Source: an uncultured Piscirickettsiaceae bacterium
Lineage (GTDB): Bacteria; Pseudomonadota; Gammaproteobacteria; Methylococcales; Cycloclasticaceae
Length of the DNA stretch: 64,000 nucleotides
NCBI GenBank assembly: GCA_913061075.1
Contig: CAJXSK010000002.1
Location: 248,001-312,000, forward strand
Direction of reading: 5' to 3'
Within the stretch, counting starts at the first letter, position 1; every line of letters starts with the position of its first letter. Below the pieces are notes generated by a model. That model saw only the letters and a list, made by a program, of their open reading frames with translations. It was not told where the DNA came from and did not search any database. The position numbers and the translations under genes are program-made. Of the stretch, positions 17,202 to 27,611 are shown in pieces.

Positions 17202-17669
17202 CTATAAATTGTTAATGGCGGTTAGCACCTCGTCAACATGCCCTTTTACTTTAACTTTTCTCCACTCTTGAGCTAACACACCATCGCTATTGATCAAGAA
17301 AGTACTGCGTTCAATGCCCATGTATTCTTTGCCATATAGCTTTTTTTGTTTGATAACATCGAATAGTTCGCACAAGCTTTCGTCAGGGTCGCTGATTAGT
17401 TCAAACGGGAAGGCATATTTTTCTTTAAACCCTTTGTGGACACGAATTGAATCTCGGGAGACGCCAAAAATCTCCGTGTTGGCGTTTTGAAATTCACCAT
17501 AAAGATCACGAAAATCTTGCCCCTCTTGCGTGCAGCCAGGTGTGTTATCTTTTGGATAAAAATAAATAATAACGTTTTTCCCTTTCAAGCTAGACAAGGT
17601 CATCGCTTCATTGTTGGTGGTGGCGCATGTGAATTCTGGCACGGCTTTGCTTAGTTCAATTGTATTCAT
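17202..17669 (-). CDS. bcp: Thiol peroxidase, Bcp/PrxQ type
   Basis: 155 residues. It reduces hydroperoxides using thioredoxin. The peroxidatic cysteine is C46 in YPKDNTPGCTQEGQDFRD. The position five residues later, which holds the resolving Cys in E. coli Bcp, is not Cys here (TQEGQ), so this copy resembles the 1-Cys or atypical Bcp subgroup. Another cysteine, in ESLCELFDV, could help resolve. The remainder (ISDPDESLCELFDV, GIERSTFLINSDG) fits the family. Stand-alone gene. Confidence 0.95.
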   Translation of the reverse strand: MNTIELSKAVPEFTCATTNNEAMTLSSLKGKNVIIYFYPKDNTPGCTQEGQDFRDLYGEFQNANTEIFGVSRDSIRVHKGFKEKYAFPFELISDPDESLCELFDVIKQKKLYGKEYMGIERSTFLINSDGVLAQEWRKVKVKGHVDEVLTAINNL

Positions 17670-17779
17670 GGGGCTGCCTTGTTGTTGGTTATAAAATTAA
17701 TACTATTTTAACAGACAGGTTTTCAGAAGTTGTATCTATGCATGTATAATATGAGGCTAATTAAGATTTGGATTTAACT

Positions 17780-18661
17780 ATGTTTCAAGGCAGTATTGTT
17801 GCGCTCGTTACGCCGATGCATGAAGATGGCTCGTTAGATGAGGCTAGTTTGCGAAAACTGATTGAGTTTCATATTAATGAAGGTACAGATGCACTTGTTG
17901 TAATGGGCACAACGGGTGAGTCCGCAACGTTAAATGAAAAAGAGCATTGCCATGTCATTCGGCAGGTTGTTGACATGGTGGCGGGACGTATTCCTGTTAT
18001 TGCAGGTACTGGCGCTAACTCCACATCTGAAGCGATTGATTTAACACGCTGTGCTGAAGAGGCGGGTGCCGATGCTTGTTTGTTAGTCACACCTTATTAC
18101 AATAAGCCAACGCAAGAAGGGTTGGTTCTCCATTACAAAACCATTGCTGAAGCGGTGGATATTCCACAAATTTTATATAATGTGCCTGGGCGTACAGCTT
18201 GTAATATGTTGCCGGAAACGGTGGCACAATTAAAAGATGTATCAAACATTGTGGGTGTTAAAGACGCAACGGGTGATATGGCTGTGGGCAAAGCACTGAT
18301 TGACTTAAGTGATGATAATTTTGCTGTGTATTCTGGTGATGATGCAACGGCGTGTCAGTTGATTTTAATGGGCGCAAAAGGGTCTATTACGGTGACGGGT
18401 AATGTTGCGCCAGCAAAAAATCATCAAATGTGTGAAAAAGCATTGTCGGGTAATGCTGACGGCGCAAAGGCGATTGATGACTTATTGCAGCCCCTGCACC
18501 GTGATTTATTTATTGAATCAAGCCCTATTCCGGTAAAGTGGGCGGTTTGCGAATTAGGTCTAATTGAAAAAGGAATTCGGTTACCCATGACATGGTTGTC
18601 ACAACAATATGAATCAACTGTGCAGCAGGCAATGTCTGTTGCAGAAACATCAAAAAGGTAA
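17780..18661 (+). CDS. dapA: 4-hydroxy-tetrahydrodipicolinate synthase
   Basis: 293 residues. It condenses pyruvate with aspartate semialdehyde for lysine and diaminopimelate synthesis. The N-terminus MFQGSIVALVTPM is characteristic, and fixes the start at the ATG at 17780 rather than the TTG at 17768. Catalytic positions are Schiff-base lysine K161 in GVKDATGD and Y133 in YNVPGRT, with GTTGES at 43-48. It is followed 3 bp later by bamC, the same dapA-bamC order as in E. coli. Confidence 0.97.
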   Translation: MFQGSIVALVTPMHEDGSLDEASLRKLIEFHINEGTDALVVMGTTGESATLNEKEHCHVIRQVVDMVAGRIPVIAGTGANSTSEAIDLTRCAEEAGADACLLVTPYYNKPTQEGLVLHYKTIAEAVDIPQILYNVPGRTACNMLPETVAQLKDVSNIVGVKDATGDMAVGKALIDLSDDNFAVYSGDDATACQLILMGAKGSITVTGNVAPAKNHQMCEKALSGNADGAKAIDDLLQPLHRDLFIESSPIPVKWAVCELGLIEKGIRLPMTWLSQQYESTVQQAMSVAETSKR

Positions 18662-18664
18662 CAA

Positions 18665-19297
18665 ATGAGAACACAAGAAATAATGACCAAATGTACATTA
18701 ATAGCATTGATTTCCATGGGGCTTATGGCATGTAGCATTATGCCGTCAACATCGGGTATATTTGTTGATCAAAAAGAAGCTTATAAAAATGCACACGAGT
18801 TGCCTTCTTTAGAGTTGCCGCCAGAACTTGTTAGTGAGTCGACGGCAATAAAAGCTGACAGTAAAACGGATGCTGTACGTGTAGTGCCTCCTGTTAAACA
18901 AAACGCAATTGTTAACACGACACCGTTAAACGATGAGTCTAAAACGGGCGCAGAAATTATTAACATTGGCGAAGTCACCTATTTGTTAGTGCACGATAGT
19001 TATAGAAACACATGGCGTAAAATAATTACTGCACTTGAAGAACTGGAATACGACATTGAAGATAAAAACCGTGAAGAGAACAAGGTGTATCTCAATATTC
19101 CTGAAGAAGGTAATGACCCAGGCATGCTGTCTTCACTAACGTTTTGGAAAAGCGAATCGACAATTGAATATTTAGTCGTCTTTAAAGAATATTCTGATGG
19201 AGTCGCCGTTAAGGTTCAAAACAGTGAGGGCGTATTGGTTGATAATGACGTGTCTAAACGTATTTATGCCGATCTGTTGCGCAAACTAACAACGTGA
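18665..19297 (+). CDS. bamC: Outer-membrane assembly lipoprotein BamC, short form
   Basis: 210 residues. A signal with lipobox GLMAC (C23) is followed by an unstructured Pro/Ser-rich stretch (the BamD-binding lasso in the family) and one helix-grip domain, about residues 95-208 (SYRNTWRKIITALEELEYDI to KRIYADLLRKL). E. coli BamC is 344 residues with two helix-grip domains; the second appears absent here. Position directly after dapA strongly supports the name. A Shine-Dalgarno (AAAAGGT) supports the start at 18665. The stop overlaps the GTG of the next gene. Confidence 0.87.
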   Translation: MRTQEIMTKCTLIALISMGLMACSIMPSTSGIFVDQKEAYKNAHELPSLELPPELVSESTAIKADSKTDAVRVVPPVKQNAIVNTTPLNDESKTGAEIINIGEVTYLLVHDSYRNTWRKIITALEELEYDIEDKNREENKVYLNIPEEGNDPGMLSSLTFWKSESTIEYLVVFKEYSDGVAVKVQNSEGVLVDNDVSKRIYADLLRKLTT

Positions 19298-20082
19298 GGT
19301 TCGCCTCCCTGGGCAGCGGCAGCCGAGGGAATTCAACCCTCGTTCAACATGGCGATACCTTGTTGATGATTGACAACGGCTTTTCAATAAAAGAAACAGA
19401 TAAACGTTTAGAAAGGTTAGGTGTTAATGGGCAAGAAATTAGCGCTATTCTGGTAACGCATGAACACAGCGATCACGCCACGGGCGTTGCTCGTTTTGCA
19501 AGACGTTATGACATTCCAGTTTGGGCAAGCCATGGAACGAGCGCGATGCTGAAAGATGTAGATACTGTGAAAAAATTTGATAGTAACAAAAAGCTAACCC
19601 TCAATGAAATAGACGTTGTGCCAGTCCCCGTGCCGCATGATGCACGTGAACCGACACAATTTGTTTTTAAAGCGGCCGATTTAAAGTTCGGAATAATGAC
19701 AGATACAGGTTCGATTACACCGCATATGGTTGCAGCGCTGACTGACTGCGACGGACTCTTATTAGAGTGTAATTATGATTACGATATGTTGATCAATGGC
19801 GTGTACCCAGAGTCGTTGAAACGCCGAGTGTCTGGTGACTGGGGGCACCTAGAAAACCAACAGTCTATTGCGTTGTTACAAGAATTGGGAACGAAAGACT
19901 TGCAGCACTTGGTGCTAGCGCACGTCAGCGAAAAAAACAATAGTCATGAGCGTGTATTAGACAGTGTCAGCGCAGCTATTCGCTGCGACAGGGCAAGATT
20001 AAAAGTAATAGACCAAGACGAAGGTTTGCCTTGGTGTTCACTAACAACAGATATAACTAGCAAAGAGACTTTACATGCTTGA
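19294..20082 (+). CDS. MBL-fold hydrolase, YycJ/WalJ-like
   Basis: 262 residues, metallo-beta-lactamase fold. N-terminus [21 protein letters not shown] is typical of the YycJ branch; the metal site is [10 protein letters not shown] (about residues 51-60), with a later DTGSITPHM and HVSEKNNS histidine. Family members are exonuclease-like or phosphodiesterase enzymes of uncertain substrate. The GTG start overlaps the bamC stop by 4 bp (GTGA), and the 3' end overlaps purL by 8 bp. The dapA-bamC-MBL-purL run therefore looks like one operon. Confidence 0.9.
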   Translation: MRFASLGSGSRGNSTLVQHGDTLLMIDNGFSIKETDKRLERLGVNGQEISAILVTHEHSDHATGVARFARRYDIPVWASHGTSAMLKDVDTVKKFDSNKKLTLNEIDVVPVPVPHDAREPTQFVFKAADLKFGIMTDTGSITPHMVAALTDCDGLLLECNYDYDMLINGVYPESLKRRVSGDWGHLENQQSIALLQELGTKDLQHLVLAHVSEKNNSHERVLDSVSAAIRCDRARLKVIDQDEGLPWCSLTTDITSKETLHA

Positions 20083-23000
20083 ACTCATTGGCAACAACGC
20101 GCTTTCAGAATTTCGAAAACAACGATTATTAAAAAAAATATCAGGCAAGGTATCGAATATTACTGATATCAACGCTGAGTATATTCACTTTGTTGATGTG
20201 GATGGCACGTTATCTGTTAGTGATTTAGTAACGTTAGAGAAAATATTAACGTATGGCCCAGACACTGAAGCGGTCACGCATGATGGCCAAAAAATTCTAG
20301 TGGTGCCACGTGCCAGCAGTATTTCACCTTGGTCTAGTAAAGCGACTGATATTGCCCAGCATTGCGGTTTGAAGCAAATTAATAGGCTTGAACGTGGCGT
20401 CGCTTATTACATTCAAGGTGAATTGGGTGAACATGATTTAGTGGTGTTGGCTGAGATGTTGCACGACCGAATGACGGAGCGTGTTTTGCGTAATAATGAG
20501 AGCGCAAATGATATGTTTGTACAAGCAGAGCCTGGTTTGCTTGCGTCCATTGATATTATTGGTGGCGGAAAACAAGCGCTAGTTAGCGCTAATCAATCGA
20601 TGGGTTTGGCATTATCAGATGATGAAATTGATTACCTAGTTGAAAACTTTTCTGCCTTAGGTAGAAACCCAAATGATATTGAGCTGATGATGTTTGCACA
20701 AGCAAACTCAGAACATTGTCGCCATAAAATCTTCAATGCGGACTGGCAAATAGACGGCGAACAACAACAAGAAACATTGTTTGGCATGATTAAGAATACG
20801 GCCAAGCACAGCCCAAAAGGCATTATCTCAAAATACAGCGATAATGCGGCAGTTGCAAAAGGCAGTGATGCCGACGTGATGATTCGTGATCCGCAAAGTC
20901 GTACATACCATTTTGTGGAAGAACATGTGCCTTATTTAATGAAGGTTGAAACACATAACCACCCAACCGCTATTTCTCCATACGCAGGTGCTGCGACAGG
21001 GTCGGGCGGTGAAATACGTGATGAAGGCGCAACAGGAAAAGGCTCGCGTACTAAAGCGGGGTTAACCGGCTTTACGGTATCGCATTTGAACATTCCTGGT
21101 TTTGAACAGCCTTGGGAACAGAGTATTGGCAAACCAGACCGTATCGCATCGGCATTAGATATTATGTTGGAAGGCCCATTGGGTGGCGCTGCGTTTAACA
21201 ACGAATTTGGCCGGCCTAATTTAACGGGCTATTTCCGTACGTTTGAACAAGATGTACCGAACAGCAAAGGCACCAAAGCGCGTGGTTACCATAAACCTAT
21301 TATGTTGGCGGGTGGCGTAGGGTCAGTACGGCCTATGCATGCGTTAAAAAATGGTATTACACCGGGTTCGCCAATTATTGTATTGGGCGGCCCAGCCATG
21401 TTGATTGGTTTGGGTGGTGGCGCAGCATCATCACAAACATCCAGCGAAGGCTCGGAAGATTTAGATTTTGCTTCGGTACAACGCGAAAACCCAGAAATGC
21501 AACGCCGTTGCCAAGAGGTGATTGAAGCCTGTAACGCAATGGCTGATGACACGCCAGTTATTTCAATTCACGATGTGGGCGCAGGTGGTTTATCCAACGC
21601 CGTACCAGAAATTATCCACGATTGGGATTTAGGCGGGCGTTTTGAGTTGCGCGATATTTTATGTGCAGACAGCAGCCTATCACCGATGCAAATTTGGTGT
21701 AACGAGTCTCAAGAACGCTATGTTATCGCACTAAAAGCTGACCGCTTAGAAGAATTTAAACAACTGTGTGCACGCGAGCGTTGCCTGTATGCACATATTG
21801 GTGAGGCGACCGAAGAAGAGCAATTGGTATTGAACGACTCGCTATTTGATAACCAACCGATTGATTTGCCGATGTCATTATTGTTCGGCAAACCACCGAA
21901 AATGGAACGTACTGTAGCTCGTGTAGACAGTAATGTGCCGGCATACAATGATGTTGGCATTGATTTAAAACAAGCGGCTTACCAAGTGTTGCAGTTCCCT
22001 GCGGTGGGTGATAAATCGTTCTTAATTCATATTGGCGACCGTTCAGTTACGGGCTTAGTGGCGCGTGATCAAATGGTCGGCCCTTGGCAAATCCCCGTGG
22101 CCGATGTGGCGGTGACTAGCAGTGGGTTTAATCACAATTCAGGTGAGGCAATGTCGCTAGGTGAGCGTACACCATTAGCGTTAATTGACGGCCCGGCATC
22201 AGGCCGTATGGCGATTGGGGAAGCATTAACCAATTTAGCGGCCTCAAATATTAAAGGCTTAGATGAAGTTTGCCTGTCTGCAAATTGGATGGCAGCGTGT
22301 GGTGAAGCCGGTGAAGATGCTAGCTTGTTTGATACAGTAGAAACAGTAGGTATGGAATTATGTCCGGCTTTAGGTCTAGCAATTCCTGTTGGTAAAGATT
22401 CCATGTCGATGAAAATGGCGTGGAAAGAAGAAGGGGAAGAAAAGGCAGTCAGTTCGCCGTTGTCATTAATCATCACTGCGTTTTCTCCGGTAAAAGATGT
22501 ACGTAAAACCTTAACGCCAGAGCTTAAATCCGATGTGGACAACAGCCTGATATTAATTGATATGGGTGCGGGTAAAAACCGTATGGGTGGATCGGTGTTG
22601 GCTCAAACGCAACAAATGATGGGCGAGCAAGCACCAGATTTGGATGACGCCGCTTTATTTAAATCATTTTTCAACACCATTCAACAGCTCAACGAAGATG
22701 ATAAGTTAATGGCTTACCATGACCGTTCAGATGGCGGCTTATGGGCAACTTTGTGCGAAATGACGTTTGCAGGCCGTTGTGGTGCAATGATTAACGTAGA
22801 AGGCGATGTGCTAAATAACCTGTTCAATGAAGAACTTGGCGCGCTTATTCAGGTAGATAAAGGCGACGAAGTGGCAGTGCTTGAAGTATTTAAGTCTGCC
22901 GGTCTGGCGCATTGTGTTTCAGTGATTGGCACAGCCCTTAGCTTTCAGCGTATTGTCGTCACAAAGGCGGGTAACACGATTTTGGAAGAAACACGTGCCG

Positions 23001-23932
23001 ATCTACAACAGGCATGGTCAGAAACGTCGTACAAACTTCAATCGTTAAGAGATAACCCAAACTGCGCACAACAAGAATATGATCGTATTCGCAATAATGC
23101 TGATGCGGGTTTATTTGCAGAGTTAAGTTTTAACCCGGCAGAAAATACTGTTGAAGCATTAAATGCTTCAAATGTGCAACCAAAAGTCGCTATCCTGCGC
23201 GAACAAGGTGTGAACGGCCATGTCGAAATGGCAGCGGCGTTTGATAAAGCTGGGTTTGAATCAGTTGATGTGCACATGAGCGAATTGATTTCAGGCAAAA
23301 AAGACTTATCTGACTTTGTAGGGTTAGCCGCTTGCGGCGGCTTCTCGTACGGTGATGTTTTAGGTGCTGGTGAAGGCTGGGCAAAATCAATCTTGTTTAA
23401 CGAACAAGCACGCACAACGTTCAGCGATTTTTTTAATAGAAAAGATACATTTGGTTTAGGCGTATGTAACGGCTGCCAAATGTTGTCGAACTTGCGTGAG
23501 TTAATTCCAGGCGCTCAAGCATGGCCGCACTTCGTTAAAAACGAATCTGAACAATTTGAAGCGCGTGTTGCAATGGTTGAAATTCAAGCCTCGCCGTCTA
23601 TTTTGTTCGCGGGTATGGACGGTTCACAAATGCCGGTGGCTGTTGCGCACGGTGAAGGTCGAACAGAATTTAAAAACAACGAAGTCGATGGACATATTAC
23701 CTTAAGGTACATTGATCACGACGGTGAAGTAACCGAACAATTCCCATTCAACCCAAACGGTTCTGCACAAGGCGTTACTGGTTTAACTACTGACGATGGA
23801 CGTTTCACGATCATGATGCCGCACCCAGAACGGTGTTTTAAAACGGTACAGAATAGCTGGGCGCCGGATTTTTGGGGTGAAGATGGTGCGTGGTTAAGAA
23901 TGTTTAGAAATGCCAGGAAGTGGGTAGGGTAA
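20075..23932 (+). CDS. purL: Phosphoribosylformylglycinamidine synthase
   Basis: 1285 residues, the long single-chain proteobacterial form. It converts FGAR, glutamine and ATP to FGAM in purine synthesis. The order is an N-terminal PurS-like domain, then the two AIRS-like halves with [13 protein letters not shown] and [11 protein letters not shown] near residue 290. The C-terminal class I glutaminase has nucleophile cysteine in GVCNGCQML and His/Glu in MMPHPERC near the end. Its codon use appears GC-richer than that of its neighbours, as expected for a well-expressed housekeeping gene. Nothing is missing. Confidence 0.98.
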   Translation: MLELIGNNALSEFRKQRLLKKISGKVSNITDINAEYIHFVDVDGTLSVSDLVTLEKILTYGPDTEAVTHDGQKILVVPRASSISPWSSKATDIAQHCGLKQINRLERGVAYYIQGELGEHDLVVLAEMLHDRMTERVLRNNESANDMFVQAEPGLLASIDIIGGGKQALVSANQSMGLALSDDEIDYLVENFSALGRNPNDIELMMFAQANSEHCRHKIFNADWQIDGEQQQETLFGMIKNTAKHSPKGIISKYSDNAAVAKGSDADVMIRDPQSRTYHFVEEHVPYLMKVETHNHPTAISPYAGAATGSGGEIRDEGATGKGSRTKAGLTGFTVSHLNIPGFEQPWEQSIGKPDRIASALDIMLEGPLGGAAFNNEFGRPNLTGYFRTFEQDVPNSKGTKARGYHKPIMLAGGVGSVRPMHALKNGITPGSPIIVLGGPAMLIGLGGGAASSQTSSEGSEDLDFASVQRENPEMQRRCQEVIEACNAMADDTPVISIHDVGAGGLSNAVPEIIHDWDLGGRFELRDILCADSSLSPMQIWCNESQERYVIALKADRLEEFKQLCARERCLYAHIGEATEEEQLVLNDSLFDNQPIDLPMSLLFGKPPKMERTVARVDSNVPAYNDVGIDLKQAAYQVLQFPAVGDKSFLIHIGDRSVTGLVARDQMVGPWQIPVADVAVTSSGFNHNSGEAMSLGERTPLALIDGPASGRMAIGEALTNLAASNIKGLDEVCLSANWMAACGEAGEDASLFDTVETVGMELCPALGLAIPVGKDSMSMKMAWKEEGEEKAVSSPLSLIITAFSPVKDVRKTLTPELKSDVDNSLILIDMGAGKNRMGGSVLAQTQQMMGEQAPDLDDAALFKSFFNTIQQLNEDDKLMAYHDRSDGGLWATLCEMTFAGRCGAMINVEGDVLNNLFNEELGALIQVDKGDEVAVLEVFKSAGLAHCVSVIGTALSFQRIVVTKAGNTILEETRADLQQAWSETSYKLQSLRDNPNCAQQEYDRIRNNADAGLFAELSFNPAENTVEALNASNVQPKVAILREQGVNGHVEMAAAFDKAGFESVDVHMSELISGKKDLSDFVGLAACGGFSYGDVLGAGEGWAKSILFNEQARTTFSDFFNRKDTFGLGVCNGCQMLSNLRELIPGAQAWPHFVKNESEQFEARVAMVEIQASPSILFAGMDGSQMPVAVAHGEGRTEFKNNEVDGHITLRYIDHDGEVTEQFPFNPNGSAQGVTGLTTDDGRFTIMMPHPERCFKTVQNSWAPDFWGEDGAWLRMFRNARKWVG

Positions 23933-23946
23933 AACCAAGCTAGGAT

Positions 23947-24156
23947 TTATAGTTTGTTGATTTTTTGTTGGTATTCTTCTTGAGTAATTTCACCATCACG
24001 CAACCGTTTATCTAATGATTTAATTATCACGTCTCGAGGGGCGGGGCTTTTTTTGCTTTTCCTATTAGCCCACTGTACAGCTAAAAAAATACCGCCAATG
24101 GCACTGCCCCAAAAGGCGAACATGGCCCAAAGGCCGAAACTATCAGAATCAAACAT
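23947..24156 (-). CDS. Small membrane protein with SHOCT domain
   Basis: 69 residues. One transmembrane helix lies at about 8-27, followed by a basic linker, then a short C-terminal SHOCT motif (KSLDKRLRDGEITQEEYQQKINKL). SHOCT tails are found on many short bacterial membrane and oligomeric proteins and probably mediate contacts. No specific function can be given. It is convergent with purL. Confidence 0.8.
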   Translation of the reverse strand: MFDSDSFGLWAMFAFWGSAIGGIFLAVQWANRKSKKSPAPRDVIIKSLDKRLRDGEITQEEYQQKINKL

Positions 24157-24208
24157 TAACGTTTCCTTTGTTGAATATCATCGATATTTTTCAATTTAGA
24201 ATGATTTA

Positions 24209-24691
24209 TTATGTCAGGTGACAAGTTTTGTATTTTAAACCGCTTCCACACCAACAAGGCTCATTTCTTTTTAGTTTAAAGTGAACACTATTAATAATTG
24301 GTTGGCCATCAACGTACATCCATTGGCCTTTTTCTTTTATAAATGATGATGTTTCTAGCAACTCGAAAAACTCACCCTGTTCGTTAAATGTGGCGGAGAA
24401 TTGAACTTTGCCAGTATTGTTATGAGGTAGGCCGTCAATAGTATGGTGAATATCTAATTTGATCCAGGTCGTTTTGGTTTGTGAGGAATCAAGCTCATTT
24501 GATTTGTGGGGCTGTCTCTTATTTGGGTGGTGTGTATCAGCCAAATACTGGTGATCGTTAAGACAAAACGCAGTGAAACGAGATCGCATCAATTGCTCAG
24601 CTGTGTCGGGCTTTTCTGTTTTAGTTAGAAAACGTCCGCAGCACGAATCAAACGAGATGTTTGAACCACAAAGGCAAGGCGTGCTATTCAT
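24209..24691 (-). CDS. YchJ-family protein with SEC-C zinc motifs
   Basis: 160 residues from the ATG at 24691, chosen because it starts directly at the conserved CLCGSNISFDSCCGRFL, an N-terminal SEC-C-like zinc site. The middle is the NTF2-like YchJ domain (LMRSRFTAFCLNDHQYLADTH). The end carries a second SEC-C motif, NEPCWCGSGLKYKTCH. The biochemical role of YchJ is not established. The start overlaps the greB 3' end by 8 bp, so the two are coupled. Confidence 0.87.
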   Translation of the reverse strand: MNSTPCLCGSNISFDSCCGRFLTKTEKPDTAEQLMRSRFTAFCLNDHQYLADTHHPNKRQPHKSNELDSSQTKTTWIKLDIHHTIDGLPHNNTGKVQFSATFNEQGEFFELLETSSFIKEKGQWMYVDGQPIINSVHFKLKRNEPCWCGSGLKYKTCHLT

Positions 24692-25178
24692 AGGAAATGA
24701 TTGTAATAATAACGTGAGTATCACCCGATGGGGTTTTGACAAGAATTTCGTCGTCTAAATGCTTTTTAAAAAGCGCTTTTGCAACCGGTGAATCCATGCT
24801 GATGTTATGTGGCTGATGGTCTATTTCATCTGGGCCAACAATACGATAGGTAGCTATACCTTCGTGTTCGTCCTCAACTGTTACCGTTGCAGAGAAAAAC
24901 ACTTGATTAATGTTACTGGGTTTCTGGTCGACAACAATCAAATTAGGTATACGTTTTTGTAAATAATGAATGCGCCAATCGAGTCCACGAAGTTCTTTTT
25001 TTCGATATATATATTCGGCGTTTTCTGAACGGTCACCTTCAGCTGCAGCGGCCGATAATGCGGTTACTACAGCACGCCGCTTTATCCATAATTCTTTTTC
25101 TTCAGCTTGCAACACCTCAAAACCATGTTTAGTAATGTAAGGTGATTTTGGTGGGGCTGGTGGGCGGTAAAGACTCAT
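24684..25178 (-). CDS. greB: Transcription elongation factor GreB
   Basis: 164 residues. It rescues backtracked RNA polymerase by stimulating transcript cleavage. The N-terminal coiled coil carries the conserved acidic tip (SAAAAEGDRSENAEYIYRKK) around residues 43-62. The C-terminal FKBP-like domain contains YRIVGPDEID and ISMDSPVAKALF. The EYIYRKKELR sequence and RIHYLQKR favour GreB over GreA. It is upstream of and overlapping the ychJ-like gene. Confidence 0.94.
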   Translation of the reverse strand: MSLYRPPAPPKSPYITKHGFEVLQAEEKELWIKRRAVVTALSAAAAEGDRSENAEYIYRKKELRGLDWRIHYLQKRIPNLIVVDQKPSNINQVFFSATVTVEDEHEGIATYRIVGPDEIDHQPHNISMDSPVAKALFKKHLDDEILVKTPSGDTHVIITIISYE

Positions 25179-25227
25179 ACGGTAAATTGTGTTAAATTCC
25201 TGTGTATTCTAATTATAAAGCACGAAC

Positions 25228-25695
25228 ATGTTAAAACTACCCCGCAGAGAAGGTGAGCGCCCAGAAACAACAAATTCCAACCCTCACGAACAATTAACTC
25301 AAAACCCGAATGCTGAATGGCATGAACGGTTTAAAGCGAAACTATTTTGTTTTGATGATGTCAGTCGTCGCCCGAGTATTATTTCTGTACCCGGAGCAGA
25401 GGCGCTTTGGCTGAATGAAAATCAAGCGTGCAACTGTACCGATGGTTTTATGATTGGCCGTGAATTTGCGCATGTACACCCCGCGTACGATGGTAGTTTG
25501 CATATGGCTTTGTCGGCAGTAGACTTTCAGCACGTTATTGACCAACAATGGGGTGAAAAGCACCCATTAGCCGGTATGGGGCCAATTCCCGAAACGATTG
25601 CGTTAGTGTATGCACCACGTGATGATGAAGAAATTCAAACTGTGTTAGACATTGTGCAAGCTTCGTTAGACAATGCATTAGCTGCGAAGGCATAA
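25228..25695 (+). CDS. DUF5519 ('luciferase domain') protein
   Basis: 155 residues. The stretch GREFAHVHPAYDGSLHMALS with paired histidines is the hallmark of the small DUF5519 family, often auto-named 'luciferase family protein' although no light reaction is known. No signal peptide or membrane helix. It ends 2 bp before an MFS transporter gene, suggesting that the pair works on the same compound. Function unknown. Confidence 0.65.
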   Translation: MLKLPRREGERPETTNSNPHEQLTQNPNAEWHERFKAKLFCFDDVSRRPSIISVPGAEALWLNENQACNCTDGFMIGREFAHVHPAYDGSLHMALSAVDFQHVIDQQWGEKHPLAGMGPIPETIALVYAPRDDEEIQTVLDIVQASLDNALAAKA

Positions 25696-25697
25696 GA

Positions 25698-27023
25698 ATG
25701 AGTGATGCAACAATGGAAATGGCAGATATTATTGAGAAAAACCCATTGGGTGCTTTTCAAAAATTAGTGATGTTGTTTTGTACGTTAATTATTATTTTTG
25801 ACGGTTTTGATGTGCTGGCTATTGCCTTTGCAGCGCCGGCATTGAGTGTGGCATTGGATATACCCAAAAGTGAATTGGGGTATATATTTTCAGCTGGGTT
25901 AGTCGGGATGATGATTGGCGCATTAGTGTTAGGGCCAGTGGGCGATAAATATGGCAGACGATATGCCGTTATAGGCAGTGTGTTTGTTTTTGGCTTGTGT
26001 ACGTTGTTAACGGGTTTAATAGAAACATATAACGAGTTATTAGTATTACGGTTTGTAACTGGCTTAGGGCTTGGTGGTGCTATGCCGAATGCTACTGCAT
26101 TGATGACCGAGTATGTGTCGAACAAACACCGTAATATTGCTATAGCTGTTATCTTTTTAGGGATTCCCATTGGTGGCATTACGGGAGGTTTATTGGCTGG
26201 TCAAATCATTCCTGTATTTGGTTGGCAGTCACTTTTTTATGTGGGTGGTTTGATGCCTTTAATATTGGTACCGCTACTGTTGCTATGGTTGCCTGAGTCA
26301 CCGAGGTTTTTGGTTGAACATGACAAAGATAACGATAGGCTTTTAAGAAAAATTGCTAGAAAAATTGATACGACAGGTGTTATTGCAGAGAACACTCAGT
26401 TTGCTCACCACATTGAAGAGACAAAGGAATCCCCAGTTAATGCCCTATTCTTAGAGGATAGAAGAAGAGATACATTATTGCTCTGGATGGTGTTCTTTTT
26501 TAATTTGATGGTCGTGTATTTTCTTTATAGTTGGATTCCTAAGTTACTAGTAGATGCGGGTTATGATTTAAGTCAAGCAACCAAAACAGTGGTGGTTTTG
26601 AATATAGGTGGTGCTATCGCTCCTTTTATATTTTCTAAACTTATCAAAATGTTAGGAACGAAAATAGTCTTAACAACATGTTTTCTATTGGGCGCAATTA
26701 GTATGATTGCCGTTGGTCAGTTGGGCTCATCCTTAACGCTGGTGATGGTGTTGTCATTTTTCGCGGGCTTCTTTATCGTCGGTGGGCAAATTAGTTTAAA
26801 TGCCTTGTCGAGTTATATGTATCCAACACATATTCGTTCTACTGGTGTGGGTTGGGCTAACGGCATTGGGCGAGCGGGGTCTATTTTTGGTCCTTTATTG
26901 GCAGGCGCATTAGTAGCAGCATCTTTCGGATTGAATATTAACTTTATCGTATTTGGCTGTTTGTGCTTCATTACAGCTATTGCTTGTTTTTTCATTAAGA
27001 ATCATGAAAAAAGTTCTACGTAA
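25698..27023 (+). CDS. MFS transporter, aromatic acid:H+ symporter-like
   Basis: 441 residues with twelve predicted helices. TM1 FDGFDVLAIAFAAPAL and the loop 2-3 motif GPVGDKYGRRYA, with GLGLGGAMPNATALMTEY in TM4, match the AAHS branch (PcaK/BenK relatives), where the TM1 aspartate couples protons to uptake of benzoate-type acids. The TM8-9 region is also consistent. The substrate is inferred from family only. Upstream DUF5519 gene is 2 bp away; hsp20 follows after a promoter. Confidence 0.87.
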   Translation: MSDATMEMADIIEKNPLGAFQKLVMLFCTLIIIFDGFDVLAIAFAAPALSVALDIPKSELGYIFSAGLVGMMIGALVLGPVGDKYGRRYAVIGSVFVFGLCTLLTGLIETYNELLVLRFVTGLGLGGAMPNATALMTEYVSNKHRNIAIAVIFLGIPIGGITGGLLAGQIIPVFGWQSLFYVGGLMPLILVPLLLLWLPESPRFLVEHDKDNDRLLRKIARKIDTTGVIAENTQFAHHIEETKESPVNALFLEDRRRDTLLLWMVFFFNLMVVYFLYSWIPKLLVDAGYDLSQATKTVVVLNIGGAIAPFIFSKLIKMLGTKIVLTTCFLLGAISMIAVGQLGSSLTLVMVLSFFAGFFIVGGQISLNALSSYMYPTHIRSTGVGWANGIGRAGSIFGPLLAGALVAASFGLNINFIVFGCLCFITAIACFFIKNHEKSST

Positions 27024-27025
27024 CA

Positions 27026-27053
27026 CTTGAAAATATCTTTAGCGATCCTATTT
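27026..27053 (+). promoter_or_regulatory. Sigma32-like promoter of hsp20
   Basis: CTTGAAA at 27026-27032 is a perfect match to the heat-shock -35 consensus. It is followed by a 13-bp spacer and TCCTATTT (27046-27053), six of eight to CCCCATNT. It lies 35 bp before the hsp20 ATG. The same 13-bp spacing occurs in the groES promoter. Confidence 0.7.
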
Positions 27054-27087
27054 AAGTAGTGTGAATAACTTAAACAGGAGAATTGAT

Positions 27088-27504
27088 ATGGCAATTGTAA
27101 GATATGAACCATGGAATATTTTAGGCCGTGCATTATCAGGTGATGAAGACAGTGTCTCTTCAACCTCAACATGGACACCTGCTGTGGACATTAAAGAAGA
27201 AGATGACCGTTTCGTCTTACATGCAGATGTGCCGGGTGTAAGTCCTGAAGAAATAGATGTGACGATGGAAGATGGTGTTTTGACTGTTCGTGGTGAGCGT
27301 TCCAGTGAGTCAAAAGAAGAGAAAGATGGCTACAAAAGAGTTGAACGCTTCAATGGCACGTTTTATCGACGTTTTGTATTACCTGATACAACCGATGAAG
27401 AGAAAATTAGTGCGAATTATGAAAAAGGTGTCCTTGAACTCATCATCCCTAAAAAGCCTACGGTCATGCCAAAACGTATTACGGTGAATGATAAGGGTAG
27501 TTAA
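27088..27504 (+). CDS. Small heat-shock protein Hsp20
   Basis: 138 residues, an ATP-independent holdase. The alpha-crystallin domain spans about residues 30-125 (WTPAVDIKEEDDRFVLHADVPGV to GVLELIIPKKP, containing the GVLEL signature). The C-terminal VMPKRI resembles the IxI oligomerisation motif. The ATG at 27088 is preferred to the GTG at 27061 because an AGGAG Shine-Dalgarno lies seven bases ahead of it. A sigma32-like promoter precedes the gene and a strong terminator follows. Confidence 0.95.
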   Translation: MAIVRYEPWNILGRALSGDEDSVSSTSTWTPAVDIKEEDDRFVLHADVPGVSPEEIDVTMEDGVLTVRGERSSESKEEKDGYKRVERFNGTFYRRFVLPDTTDEEKISANYEKGVLELIIPKKPTVMPKRITVNDKGS

Positions 27505-27516
27505 AAGAAGGGTGAT

Positions 27517-27550
27517 ATAAAAAAACGGGGCATTTGCCCCGTTTTTTTAT
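27517..27550 (+). terminator. Intrinsic terminator after hsp20
   Basis: A 15-bp perfect stem (A-tract, CGGGGC arm, GCCCCG arm, T-tract) closes a 4-nt loop, and the T-tract forms the tail. Strong and symmetrical. Confidence 0.93.
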
Positions 27551-27611
27551 ATGTGAAAGCTTTTAAGGTAGGATAAGGTCTGAGTTAGTGAACAAATCAA
27601 CAAGGACAATA

